The position numbers and the translations under genes were made by a program. From Muricea muricata (Eukaryota > Cnidaria > Anthozoa > Malacalcyonacea > Plexauridae): 64,000 nt of DNA. Positions 43,915-56,144 of this stretch are shown one piece after another. Position 1 is the first letter of the stretch. Every line of letters starts with the position of its first letter. The stretch is from the NCBI GenBank assembly GCA_963855995.1, contig OY979717.1, forward strand, positions 12,093,001 to 12,157,000, in the 5' to 3' direction. A model generated the notes under the pieces. The model was not told the origin of the DNA. It ran no database searches and was given only the letters and a program-made list of their open reading frames with translations.

Positions 43915-45600
43915 TGTCTACGTACGTATGCAGTTATTTATACATATACCTGTGTACGTACGCCTGTATGATCATCGGTAACGTAAGGTAACGTAAATCA
44001 TGTGGGCAAGATTGCTTTTTAGAATCGCATTTTAAACGTCAATTATCACTCAATGTCAGTCAGTAACCGCAAGATGACTTTGGCAACTAGTTGTGACCTT
44101 AGTCAATTCAGCCATGCAAATAAAAATTAGCTATATGCAGTTTTCACCTGATACAATATTCAAATAGCCTATCATGCCTGTCGCGACAGTTTCAGGAGAT
44201 CAGCAAAATAGATAGGACAAGTGGCTTTAGATACCCACAGTATACTGGAAAAGTTGAGATTGCATGCTGTACAATAAGATCTTAATGAACGATAAAAGCA
44301 TGTATTATGCACCCGACCGATACTATATTCCAGATATATATTTCGCTACCTAGACGATAGAAACAAAACTTCGACATTATAGGTGAAGGCCCATTACCAA
44401 AAATAGGTACGCTTGGCGTACATGTGGGTAGCCTAAGCGTAGTAAACCAAAACAATCCAAATTATAAAGGTACATTCCTAAGCATTGTGACACTGCTAAA
44501 GACGCGTGATCCAATTTTGCAGGTTGGAGATGCTCAAACCCAGGCGAATTGCAATGCTTTTTTTATGTATGCAAAAGAAGTTTATTAGATAGGTGCACGC
44601 TAGTCTTCATTCGTTACACAAGATATAAGGAATGTAAGGAATTAATTTTTTTGTATTTAAGCTAGAACACAATGCACCAATGAACGATGCAAAGGTCCTA
44701 CGTGCGCTAATAAACATATACGTAGGACGAAGTTAACCGAACAGTTAAACAAGTAACTTTAATAATATAACAATTAAGATCACACGAAGAGATTCACTAT
44801 ATAGAGAATGTATCTGCATCATCGTATTTAATATCAAATTTAAGAGTGTGATTTGAACATATACAACTTTTTTATGATAGAGAGAGAATATTAATAGAGA
44901 AATGAAACAAAATAGAAGAAGGAAATACAAAGACATAATAAATGACATGTTAATTGGACAATGCAATGCCCACAATTTAACATACAAGAAAGGAGTAAGG
45001 TTCCAGGATGGCGGCACACATCAATGTACTAGACATAAAGTTTAGATTTGAAGGATGAAAGAAGCTTTGAGAAGTCTCGCGTTTCAATGCACCATAAAAC
45101 GTCACATGATTAAGCACCTACTAGTTTGATATAAGTAAACTATTTGTCACGTTATGATGTTCAAGAAAATCCTTCATAATTTTGTCGTCCTTTCGTATGG
45201 AATAACCTAGCTGGCTTTAAGAACGAAGCACGAAGTTACTTGGTCTTTAACATGTATCGGTAAGCACGAAGTAGATAGCTTTCCAAACGATGCGCTAAAT
45301 ATGGATGTTCTTGATTGACAATACCTGTATCATCATCAATTGGTTGGATACATAACAGTACAAGATCATTTATCCTAAATAAATGGACAGGTTGTTTGCA
45401 AGGTTTATTGACAATTATCGCGTTTATCAATCTGAGTTAGAATCAGATAATATTGAATCTCATCATTCGTAGTGTAAGGCGTATTGCATGTCAGATAACT
45501 TTAACCAGATATTTGATATTTTGCTACATTTGTTTTGTATAAATGTGTCACGCTGTTGATGATCAATGATACTTTGTTTCGATACTTTGTTTACAATTCT
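43915..45600. other. Gene-free stretch
   Basis: No supported gene or RNA. It contains one more copy of the CTGTCGCGACAG / CGACAGTTTCAG repeat fragment near 44180. Frames at 44745-45017 and 45236-45430 show no known domain. Confidence 0.5.
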
Positions 45601-45602
45601 TC

Positions 45603-46121
45603 ATCAGTAGAGGGCCGGATATATGGATAATCCCATTGTCATGATCTTTTCATCGATTTGGTATCGCATCAAGCACAATTGTACGTAGATAGACAAGTTT
45701 CGTGACAGTAACTGAACTGTACAAAGCAATAACAAGTTATTAAACACAAATGAAGGCACGACTATGATTAGATACGTGCGTATGGAATACGAATACCATG
45801 TAGCATTAAGGCATTAATATATTTACCTCAAAATCTTTGATATAAATATCAGTAGAGGGATGGGTATATCAGCAATTCCATTGTCGCGATCCTTTCATCG
45901 ATATGGTATCGTATCGACCCAATTTTTTTCAAGCAACAAGCATAATTGTACGTGGAGAGATAAGTTTCGCGACGTTAGCTGACCTGATTAAGAAGCAACA
46001 ACAAGCTACTAAAAACAGAAATGAAGGAATGATTAGAATTAGATAGATGTATAAGCATTGAATATAAGAATATCACATTAGCAATAATGGCATTATTATA
46101 TTTACCTCACATTCTTTGATG
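45603..46121. repeat. Two diverged ~247-bp tandem repeats
   Basis: The sequence from ATCAGTAGAGGG at 45603 to about 45845 recurs from 45850 to 46121 (shared CTTTCATCGAT-TGGTATCG, CATAATTGTACGT, AATATATTTACCTCA-like blocks). Similarity is visibly incomplete, with a small insertion in the second copy. No coding capacity is evident. Confidence 0.8.
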
Positions 46122-46855
46122 TTTCAGGCTGATTTGGACGTCACGTGATTAATTTTGAAATACGGCGCCGAAACCTGAAAGAAAAAATGAATAAAATTAA
46201 AAGAGAAAAGCAAATACATTATACATTCAAAAATGTTTACCTTTTATAGTAATTAGATGCATGCATTGGAGTACAGTTTGCAATATAGTATACAAGCATA
46301 CAGCTGAGCAAATTCAATTAAGATTGTTTTTCCAAAAGCCTGAACTGTGAACTATGAGCACGCAAGGGATGTTGGAAAATTGCTTATTTATAGGACATGA
46401 ATCCCTGATACTCGGTGAATTATCTTGAGTTTGTAGCAAATAAATTGCCGCAGTACGTTTCCTATGTGCCCCTCGATGCTGTTTCAAAGAAATAATTCCG
46501 TGTTTAGAGATGAAATTAAACAATAACCCGTCTTCATCTGCGCGCTCATAGTTTACTGTTTTATACGTAGCTATATCAAAGAACAACCTCTAGTACAAAG
46601 TATAGAGTATGATTGCAGGTTAATTATATTATAGACTATGCTCCAATGCCTCCATACATTATTTTGTTAAATTTTGGCCATGTTTTACTCATTTTAGTCA
46701 TTCAGTAACCAATTGTTATAGTGAGTTGTCAGTAGTGACACTGTGACGGCAGGAATATAGGGAGTGTAGTGATATGCTCGAACATCCTGACCAATAAAAA
46801 AATAATTCAAGAATATGCATTATATTCAAATATATTGTAATGATATACTAATATT
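46122..46855. other. Gene-free stretch
   Basis: No feature is supported. The frame 46314-46586 has no recognisable motif. Confidence 0.4.
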
Positions 46856-47048
46856 TAAGAAATATAAAACATTTTCCGTGTTGATATACAGTTATATCAA
46901 CACGAGTGGAAATTGGAAAAACGAGAAATTGTGTGGAAACACGACGCCCGCAGGGCGGAGTGTTTTCACACAATTTCGAGTTTTTCCAGTTTTCACGAGT
47001 GTTGATATAACTGTGTATCAATACGGGAAAAATGTTTTATATTTCTTT
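46856..47048. repeat. Near-perfect foldback element
   Basis: Two arms of about 90 bp (AAATATAAAACATTTTCCGT... and its mirror ...AAAATGTTTTATATTTC) meet near 46955 around CGCCCGCAGGGCG. Each arm holds a shorter inner palindrome (TGTTGATATA / TATATCAACA). A third partial copy of the end (TTTCCGTGTTGACATAGAG) lies at 47093. It is a MITE-like foldback without coding capacity. Confidence 0.85.
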
Positions 47049-47049
47049 T

Positions 47050-48330
47050 ATAATATAGCACAAAGAACTTTAACAGAAGAGTGGCGGGAAATTTTCCGTG
47101 TTGACATAGAGTTATATCAACACGGCTCTTAGCCAATCAGCGTTCAGAATTTACAAATGCTATATTATAATGTTATTTATAAGATCATGCATTAGGATTT
47201 AATCACTTATCATCATAAGGTGATGTCATATGATAAGTAATATTATTATAATAAGCACTCACTGATTGCTAGATTGATTAAAAGGATGGATGAGTCAGGA
47301 AAAAAGATGGCACGTCTTTTTATTTACCTTTTTGCCTTGGCAAGCTCGCACTCACCTGTTTAAAGCAGTTTGTCTTATTGTGTGTTTAATGCTTAAGATA
47401 ATGCATGACAGGTGGAAACAATTATGTTATTATTTTGCAAACTTGCCTCGTAAAATTTTTGCAGAATTTTTTTAGTCGTAAACCCAAGTTGCAGAAAATT
47501 ATTTTCCCACCCCTGGGCTGCACTGGCAGCACTTTGCCTTTAAACGATCTGAATTCACAGGGCAATACCAACTTTCTACGGGTGCCTTACTGTGACATGC
47601 ACACACAACCAACGTGACAAACGAAAACAAAGTTTTTACAACTTGCTTTGGTTGGCGCACATTAGACTTGGATTGATAACTTCAAACCTCAAACTACAGA
47701 ATATTCTCTAAAAATAAACCTTTCAAATTAAAACTGTCCGCATCTAATGGAAAGTCGGGGAAAGGAAGTCTGCGAAACTGCTTACGAAATCGTGTTCCAT
47801 GCTTTTAAAAAGTTAGGGAAGAACTAAATGCTCTCCATTTTTGGAAAGCGCAATAACACACAAGCTGCAACATCCCGAGTGCGTGGATCACGCTATCCAG
47901 CACGGAAACTATTTGGTGATTGTTTTAAAAAATAACTACTTTGAAACAACGGTTAACATTTTTAAAAGTATTGATGAAGTGCACAATTCTTCCAAGAATC
48001 GTCAGCTGTAGCTTTGTTGGCATTTTGCCGGATTCGGTCGTACGCTAAATTAACTTTTGCACAGAGCAGACAGAGGTTCAACTTCTCATTAATTATGCTT
48101 AACCTGGCTTAGCCAGTGCGCTAGAGAGAGGCATACCCCACTGAAAATACTCATCATGGCTATTAAAAATGGTCAGGGGGAGAAGGCTTCTCCTCATCGC
48201 ATTGGCTAAGCTATTAGAACCTCTGCATGTTCTGTGACGTTTGGCATAACTTTTTTGCTTTGTATTCTCTTGCTCGAAATCTTGGTGAAAATATAGTACA
48301 CAGACCAGTATCAAACCAAAGGGCAAATGT
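47050..48330. other. Gene-free stretch
   Basis: No known coding domain or RNA is seen. Frames are short and without motifs. Confidence 0.4.
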
Positions 48331-48340
48331 TGTAAAAAAG

Positions 48341-48543
48341 CAGTGGCCGATCCAGGGTAAGTCAAAATAAATTATAGCAGCTCAATTTTAAATTCAAAAT
48401 AACTTTACAACAATGTCATAGGTTATGAATTTCAAAAGAATAAAATCTAACCAATGAAGTTGCTTTGAAGGTATTTTAAAATGTAAATATATCCTAGAAT
48501 GAGCTGTGGTAATTTATTTTGACTTACGCTAGATCTGCCACTG
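48341..48543. mobile_element. 203-bp hAT MITE with perfect 8-bp duplication
   Basis: The left end CAGTGGCCGATCCAGGGTAA is mirrored by a right end finishing AGATCTGCCACTG, and the arms stay similar over about 35 bp (GTAAGTCAAAATAAATTA). TAAAAAAG flanks both sides (48333-48340 and 48544-48551). CAGTGG tips and an 8-bp duplication are diagnostic of hAT elements. Confidence 0.88.
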
Positions 48544-48551
48544 TAAAAAAG

Positions 48552-50812
48552 CAATAAACGGCCAAAAGTAGCGGATATGTAAGTTTCATTTTGTAATTTT
48601 GTATTTTTTATGTAAATACAAGTATTTGAAGTACAGTCGGTATACCCGTGCTATTTTAAGCAATTTCCTTTCCTTTCCTTTAAACAATTTCGTATTAACA
48701 ATTTCCTATAGATGTGCAACTGGGGATACTTCGCCAAAGATTAAGGGTACATAGATGTCATGAGAACACTTCGCTTATGATTTCGCTGTCTCACGGATTA
48801 CGTCTTATCCACGCGCATTTCTGGCAAGTACATTTGTTCGAATTTCGATATAAATGTATTACAGAAAAATGGTTTTTGCCGTTTTATAAGCGACCCACCA
48901 GGACAAAAACATTCATTTGTTGCTTGAGACATACAAGGCAACTTGTTTTTATATATTTCTGTGAACCAGGGCAATGTAGCAGAAGGTCTCTCTCTTCCTA
49001 GCCTGTGCACAGATCTAAATCAGAATAATTAAGGTCTGTGAATACTTGAAAGATTTCTTGTCCATGCATAAATTAAATGTCAAATTTTGAAGAATTAATT
49101 TATGCAACATTATAATATAATACATCAAGAAAATTTTCGATTTCCATTCTTTCCTGTAAAATATCTCTACGATAAATTGCACTAGAACCAAACATTTGCA
49201 ATGTAAACCTAGAATATAGTTAGCATTCTTCTCTCGGCCAGGACAAGTAATCCTTCAAGTCATAGGTCTGTGAACAGGCTACCCCTCCCTTTCGAGCGAA
49301 TTATTCAATATTCGGGTTCTTGAGATTGCATTAATTTTAAGAACTGTGTTGATTAATCATATAAAGGGTTAGTAGGCTTTTACACATGCACAAAGCCAAA
49401 TCACGATTAAAATTTAGCTAAATATGACCAACTTTACTAAATAAGGCCAAATTTTATTTAATTCTAAAAATCCAAAAAAGAACCAAATTTTTATCAATAT
49501 TGATCCAGCTAATTTTCTAGAGTTCTAAATTTAAGTTCTAAGTCTTCAACATTTACATAAAAATGAATAGTTTTTTTTTGTTAAATTGACATACATAATA
49601 ATGTCTATTACAGGAATGAGGGTGGCGGGGAGAGGGGGGAAGGAGAAGGGTGTAGATCACATTTCACAGCGGGGAAAAAGGAAGTTTCACAATTCACGAG
49701 CCTTAAAACAGCAGCTTCACGTTTCATTTACATAACAGTTAGTTTGTTAACAGATTATTTCTTCAAAATGTATAATCCTCCAATTTATATCGACCTCTGA
49801 AAGGCCTTCGCAGAATTTTCACTCTTGCTTGAGCAATCAACTCATACTTCAGGAGCTTGACATCTATTAAGACTATTATTATCATTTCACAGAGCAATTT
49901 TATTGAGAATTGCGCCTTGCGGGCGTAGTGTTTTACAGGCTTACCGTACTTGTAATTATTACACCATAAAGGCATGAGACGAGCTTTTTCAATTCTTTGA
50001 TAATATAAGAAGAAATTACAGGCAACAACAAAATTTATTCATTAGATCAATAGTGCAATTCTCTTTACATGTTATTTAACATGTTACTTAGCAACAAAAA
50101 AGCTTGGTTCGAACGGCGCGAAAAACAACATAGTAAGTCAACAGTATTTAGGCGGAATCCTGATCAAAGGAGCTACAAAGGAGCTTTAAAATACAACATG
50201 AAGTTGTCCAAGAACTAATGACTGTGATTTAAACACGATCAGGACGCCGCCGCGCCGATCGAGCTAGAGGTAAACATGCTGCCGGCCAAGGCCGTGGAGT
50301 AATTGTGCAGCTGTTTGTTTGTCGTCGAACTTGCGGCGGACAACGCCGAAGTTTTCTATTAAAGGTACTGTGGAGTGAATATTTAGTAGTTAAGATTTTC
50401 AATGATATGGGTGTAACATAAAAGTGTCGTAAATTATTGTACAGTGTTGCTTGAATTTCATGTCTTTTGTAAAGTCATGCATGGCGTGAAAAAAACTTAT
50501 GACAAAGGCATGCTCAATGACAATGTGAAAATGATTAAATTTACATTAAATTTAATGTAATTCACTGTTCTTACTGTAGTCTGTAGTCTTTTGTAAAGTG
50601 TGTATTTAAAAGCCGAGTTTGTTTTGGCAGCTTCCTTTTAAAAGTAGTGAGCAGCCCAATTTTTTGAATTTTATTGCCTTTGACTTGTGACTTTCCAGCA
50701 AGAAATTCGGCACTCTTTCTGAACTTTTTGCACACCTTTCTTCGCTGGCATTAGCGCTACTGTTTTCAAAACTAGTTTCTTTCATTTAAGCGTTTTATGT
50801 TCAAATTTTCAG
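48552..50812. other. Gene-free stretch
   Basis: No supported gene. Frames at 48714-49001 and 49763-49975 are without known motifs. The GC-rich patch at 50240-50340 stands out from the AT-rich background but contains no recognisable feature. Confidence 0.4.
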
Positions 50813-51180
50813 CTCGTTTCATAGGTAGCCCAGAAATCAGTGGTTTTTAACCTTGAATAAATTAATCTTGTACATAATATTCCTTTTACAGGTTTCAGAA
50901 ACTCGCGTAATTGTTTTTTCTCGTACGATAGTTGGTCAGTCTCGCACGACGTTGGTGTAGTATTATCGGTTTAATATATTCCCAAGGTTGGCAACTAAAT
51001 GTAAATAAATTGTCTGCCGTTAATGCATGAGCACTTTAAAAACATACAAATATCGTGGAAACTAAAAAAAGAGCAATAACAAAACAAAAACTACAGCATG
51101 TTTAACACGGATAATTTAATTTTAATTCGCACCAATTTTCCCGTTTCAAATCCTTTTCAAAGTAAGAGAAAAAAATCGAG

Positions 51181-51443
51181 AGTTTTAAAAGTTTTTTCAG
51201 CGGCAGAGATATTTTTTTTCAAAACCTATGCTGGGGTCACCCAATCCATGATTGGGGCCAGTTGCGGCTAATTCGTGATATTTTTTAGTTTTCCTGCCTT
51301 CCCTTATTGGCTCACATATTTTCGCTGCAATTTCAGTCAATAAGCGAAGGCAGGAAAATTTAAAAATATGACGAATTGGCCAATTGGGTAACACAAGCGT
51401 AGGTTTTGAAAAAAATATTTCTGTCGCTGAAAAAACCTTTGAA
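51181..51443. repeat. Inner hairpin of element D
   Basis: About 80-bp arms pair (TTTTTTCAGCGGCAGAGATA with its mirror near 51425), around a central inverted pair containing CTGCCTT-CGAAGGCAGG. It includes the stretch shared with element C's terminal repeat. Confidence 0.75.
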
Positions 51444-51586
51444 ACTCTTAGTCCAGCAGCTGGAGATACAAAAAACATGTTTTTTTTTCTTGTTCTTGTT
51501 TTTTTATCTTGTTCCTTTAAGGTTAGTAAGTATATTTCTGCATGTCACCGGCCGCGTCGAAGTTTCTTGTGGGTTCTTGCCGACAC

Positions 51587-51735
51587 CAGTGGCGAAGCCA
51601 GCCCAATATTTGGTTATGCAAATGCAATTCTTCAGTGTTCACACACCGCATAATGTCAATTTGTAAAGAAATGAATAATGATACTGATTTAAATTTGCAT
51701 AGCATGACCAAATTGTCGGGCTGGCTTCACTACTG
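51587..51735. mobile_element. 149-bp hAT MITE inside element D
   Basis: The left end CAGTGGCGAAGCCAGCCC is mirrored by GGGCTGGCTTCACTACTG. The flanks GCCGACAC and GCCGCAAC (51579-51586, 51736-51743) are alike at six of eight bases, acceptable for an old 8-bp duplication. Confidence 0.7.
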
Positions 51736-52739
51736 GCCGCAACGTCCGTCGTTAATATTACCACAAAACTGTGTTACTGTCAAAAAGGTAGTATTTCAAG
51801 TTCAATTTAAAAAAAAATAGATCATCAGAAAGCTCATAAAAACTACATGTAAGATATTTAAGTGGTCACCTAAATTTTTCCAGTTTTTAATGAGTTTTGA
51901 GTCATTGAATTCATAATTTTATACTAGTGCCCAGGATTTTTGTGAAATTTTAGCATTTTTTCGTAGTTTGAAGGATCAATAACTTGAAAACCGGTTGAAA
52001 AATCGGGGTGTCCATTTAAATGCCTTATATATCTAGTTTTTTATGAGCTTTCTGATCATGTCAGTCATTTTTTTCTAAAATTGAATTTGAAATACCACCT
52101 TTTTTGACAGTAATACAGTTTTACAGTAATATCAACGAAAAGCGTGTTGGCAAAGAGCCTACAAGAAATTTCAACATGGCTGACATGCAGAAATACACGT
52201 ACTAACCTTATAGAAGCAAGATATAACCAAAAAAGAATTGCCCCACGATATGGTAAGTATATTGGCCTCTAGGAAAATTATCCGTGTTCAACATGCTGTA
52301 GTTTTTGTTTTGTTATTGCTCTTAGTTTCCACGATATTTGTATGTTTTTAAAGTATTTGCATTAACGCAGTCAATTTATTTACATTTAGTTGCCAACCTT
52401 GGCCTTGGGAATACATTAAACCGACGATAATATTATACCAACGTCGCGAGAGACTGGCCGACTGTCGTACGAGAAAAAAAACAATTCTGTGAGTTTCTGA
52501 CAGCTAAAATAGAATATTATGTACAAGATTGATTTATTTAAGGTTAAAAAACACTGATTTCTGGGTTACTATGCTTGTTTTGAAAAATTTTGGACTTTAA
52601 TTATTGAATTTGTAATTTGTTTACTTTTAAACAACATCAATAAGCATTTGTGTTATGCAGTATATCTGTGAATTATTTTATTATACACTATTGCTTGTAC
52701 TTCATTGCTTGATATTTTCTCATTTATAAGATGTGAAAA

Positions 52740-53580
52740 TGCGCCGGAGCGAGCTGGAACGTAATATTCAAAATATTGTGAGAAATCGCTGAAAACCAGA
52801 ACGAGGGCAGCGAAACGCGGGCGGAAAGAGCATGCTCTTCTTTGGGCGACAAAAGTTAAAATTAAAAGACAGTCGAAGTTGAAGGCTTGAAGTCCCCGGG
52901 CGAGTGTGTATAATGATTTTGGTGTATAAGTTGGTACATCCGGCTCCTGTCTAATTTCTTGGGATAATATGAAAAACTATGTGCTGCCAAGTTCTTCTTG
53001 CAGATGGATTAAGTGGTGCTTATCCCAGTCCATACAGAACTGTAGAATGGGTGTCTGTGTCACTTGATAATATAACAACAAATAGAGCTGGAAAAATAAT
53101 TAAAACAATAATTGATTGAGAGTCTTGCGAAGCAAAAAAGATTAGGCACAGAGCAATTTCTTGTGCCTTGATTTTGAATAGTTATGAATCTATGCGCTAA
53201 TCATGTTCCTCGATAAAGATAAATTCGTTTTACAAAACGTTGAAACCTTATGTCAAAGAAAACCTACCAGCATCCACTTCAATTAGCAAAGGAGAATCTT
53301 ATGCGAGTCCAAATGAAATTAAAGAAAAACTCTTCCAAGAGAAAAAAGACAAAAAATTGCTGAAAGCACACACAACAGTCGTTTAACAAGTTAATATCTG
53401 AAATGACAATGATGGACCAAAATAATAGTGCAGAAGTCACGTCAAGCAAATATTTGATGACATTAATGAGGAAGACCTATATGAAGATATGGTTTTGTTT
53501 AAGGAGGCACAAAGACAAGCATTACTGGCAAAAGACTCAACGGGAAACAGATGTGGCACCCAAACCAAAGTAAATTTCAT
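52740..53580 (+). other. Possible degenerate coding remnants, unidentified
   Basis: Short plus-strand frames read like decayed protein (QVLLADGLSGAYPSPYRTV near 52985, and a lysine-rich PNEIKEKLFQEKKDKKLLK near 53310) but are separated by stops. I recognise no family. They may belong to a lost transposon. Confidence 0.25.
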
Positions 53581-54067
53581 ACAGGTAGGTTGTATCAACA
53601 TAGAGAAGCATGATTTATTCGAGGTTTTCAGATATATATATTATTTACCGGATAGGAGGTTTTATTGAAAACATTCTTAAATCAAAATTATTTTATTTGT
53701 ACACGCAATTTTGCACACGCGAGATTTAAACAATCCATATTTAAATACAATAGTTGCCATGAATGGAAAAAAACAAACCATATATGGTCAGCGCTAGCCA
53801 AACGTTTTACATAATTATCAATGAAAAATCATTTGGAAAAATAATTTGGAAAAATCGTTCGTCGACATGCACTAGAAACGATATAAAGAGTTAAAAAAGT
53901 CCAAGCAAAACGCGAGGATAAAAGTCGTTAAGTAAATAACGAAAGCTTGATTTGTGTCTATTCGGAATCAGAGTCTAAAACAAATCGTCTTTTCTTGCTG
54001 GAACATGATTCATTGTTGGAAGAAACGAAGTTAAAGTTGAATGTGCAGCCTTCAAACTTGTCAATTT

Positions 54068-54906
54068 TTACACCAGAAAACAACCCAGACGCTCGTGTTG
54101 TCGCTGATTCTTGGGACGAAAATGACATGGAAGTGCTTGGTTGATTTTGTGCGAGGCGATCGTTTGGTCGCTTCGCGTACTCGTGGCAGTTGTCCGGCTG
54201 AGAACATTAGACATCTTGCGTTGATGAACTGTTGAAGCCGCTTTGTAGGCGTCCAGACTTTTCAAGTTCTTGTGCCCACTCAATTGAGCCACATAATTCA
54301 CTGGAATCTCGGCATCCATCAGGCGAGAAATACATGTTTTTATCATGGAATGGTTACTTATGTTGCCCGGTAGTCCAGCAGCTTTGGCACCGTCGACAAG
54401 GAATTTCCCGATAGACTTTTTCCCAAAGCTGCGTTGGAATACCGTATCTGAGAGCTTCAGCTACGTCTGTTGTTCACACTCGTTCAGCTCTTCAAACAGG
54501 AATTTCTTTGCCTGTATCTGGGTCGGAATTTAAACTAACGTTTCCCCATTTCAGTTTCCGGGGACTCGTCGCGAGCTCTAAACCCAAAGTGAAGTGCAAT
54601 TGCCCACCAAACTGTCCCCTGTAGGACCTTGGGTTTGTGGTTTCCAAACAGACCTTTGTCAAAGAGCAAATCTTCTTCGGCCTCAGTCAAGGCCCGTGCT
54701 GCTTGTGCACGATTTCCTTTGGCAAATTTCTCCACCAACTGTCTTTTTCGGGCAAGGAGAACCTCTCTCGTCTTGGCAGACTCGGGGTCTTGAAAGATAC
54801 ACAAACAAAATATATCAATTCCGCCTATCTCCAATGACGTCCAAAACAAACCAAACCGACACATACTGGCAGATGACTTTCGCATCTCAGAATTAGAAAA
54901 GGGCAT
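54068..54906 (-). pseudogene. Crypton-like tyrosine recombinase (DUF3504-type) remnant
   Basis: The upstream frame (54535-54906) includes LTEAEEDLLFDKGLFG and TVWWAIALHFGFRARDES, the region around the first catalytic arginine in Crypton-type recombinases. The downstream frame (54068-54346) reads HSMIKTCISRLMDAEIP (upstream part in a shifted frame) and NYVAQLSGHKNLKSLDAY, the His/tyrosine region with the usual KT in place of the second arginine. Between them (54347-54534) the frame is broken by stops. This domain also occurs in host genes (ZMYM2, QRICH1, KCTD1 relatives), but the decay suggests a dead Crypton copy. Confidence 0.7.
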
Positions 54907-55028
54907 ACGGAAAATATAGATTCCCGACGTTTGCTCAAATGTGGTAGGCTTTACCGCCCTCCGCCGTGCGTTATCAGGGTTCGAAGTAGCAGCCGGTAAT
55001 AACTAGCAGCCTTACAGGTTTAAGCCTA

Positions 55029-55167
55029 AATAGCGCTTATGTAAGTTTTCCCTAAGGCTAATGTGCTCACCACCAAGCCTCGTAGTGACGGATAAATTTC
55101 CTCACATCAAAGTGAGACTTGGTGGTAAGGACAATAGCATTAGGGAATACCCGAATAAGTGCTATTG
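55029..55167. repeat. Hairpin-forming repeat
   Basis: AATAGCGCTTATGTAAGTTTTCCCTAAGGC... is mirrored by ...ATTAGGGAATACCCGAATAAGTGCTATT, with arms of about 50 bp that include CACCACCAAGCCTC/GAGACTTGGTGG. It is MITE-like. No duplication is evident at the ends. Confidence 0.7.
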
Positions 55168-56140
55168 GATAATATTTCCTCATATACACAATTAATGAAT
55201 TTTTTACATAAATTAAAAATTACAAAGGAAGACAAAGACATGGGACAAAGAGATAAGACAGAGGAAGAATAGCAGGAGGAAGAGACTAAATTCCTTTGTA
55301 TGAAACTGCTCTTCTATGTGATTGAATATTTGAACAGTAAAGTGGGTAATAATTCCGTGTTCTCAAATAAATCTTAATCCAATCCCTAACCCAAACCCTA
55401 ATTGGCCATATTGGGTGAAACTTTTGCAAAGTACTGCATAAATCTAAGAATTTTTTTTAATTTTTTGTTTTGGATTGTTTGATCTGTCTTGCATACTTTT
55501 AATTTTCTCAGGATCTGGCTTCAAGCCGTCTTTGGTTGATTGATATAGCAACCCATGTATGTAACTTCTTTAATTTCGGATTTGGTATTTCTTCGTGTTC
55601 AGCTTTAGATTCACTTCTTTGACTCGATCAAGGTCTTTTAAACCTTGCATCATGTTGCTTAGCTCATATCAATTCTTGTGACATCTTCTATGAGGCAACA
55701 TCTGGAGCTAATTTAATACGGAAATGGAAGTCGTGTGAAGCGGCATATCCTGATAAGGCATCTAACACAAAGAACACATTTGCTTATGGAATTTCAGCTA
55801 TACTATATCTTCGGTTATTTTCATTGGATAACATTCTCTTTTTTTATTGCTTGATTTAGATCTCTTGATGGATCAATACACACACTTTATTACTGTAGCC
55901 ATGTTGTTGACCCATTCTTTGGGTTCGGTTTGCTTGACGACGACGCTAACATTTTCTCTACGCAAACTCTTACTTGATTTGTTATTAGGCGGTCCCTGAT
56001 AGACCAATTTCTTTGCAGTATTGGCACTGAGTACAGGTGGTACTGAATATTCAAAAAATGTGACTTTACTTGGTATGTACTCACATGGTATTGTGGTGAT
56101 GTATGATTTAGATTTCTTGCAGAATGGTTAAGCTTTTTAC
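55168..56140. other. Gene-free or unrecognised stretch before the second BEL copy
   Basis: No protein domain is recognised. The 5' limit of the BEL fragment that follows is not defined by an LTR, so this may include decayed gag or protease sequence. Confidence 0.35.
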
Positions 56141-56144
56141 ATTT

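Larger units (their letters stand above)
50820..52573. mobile_element. Element D: 1.75 kb non-autonomous relative of element C
   Basis: The left tip CATAGGTAGCCCAGAAATC is mirrored by GATTTCTGGGTTACTATG. It resembles the C tip CATAGGCGGCCCAAATC. CTCGTTT (50813-50819) and CTTGTTT (52574-52580) form a 7-bp duplication with one difference. The arms pair over at least 300 bp. Motifs shared with C's repeats lie at the same depth: GGTTTAATATATT...CAAGGTTGGCAA is 148 bp from the tip here and 160 bp in C. AAAACCTATGCTGGGGTC also recurs. There is no open frame of note. Confidence 0.8.
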
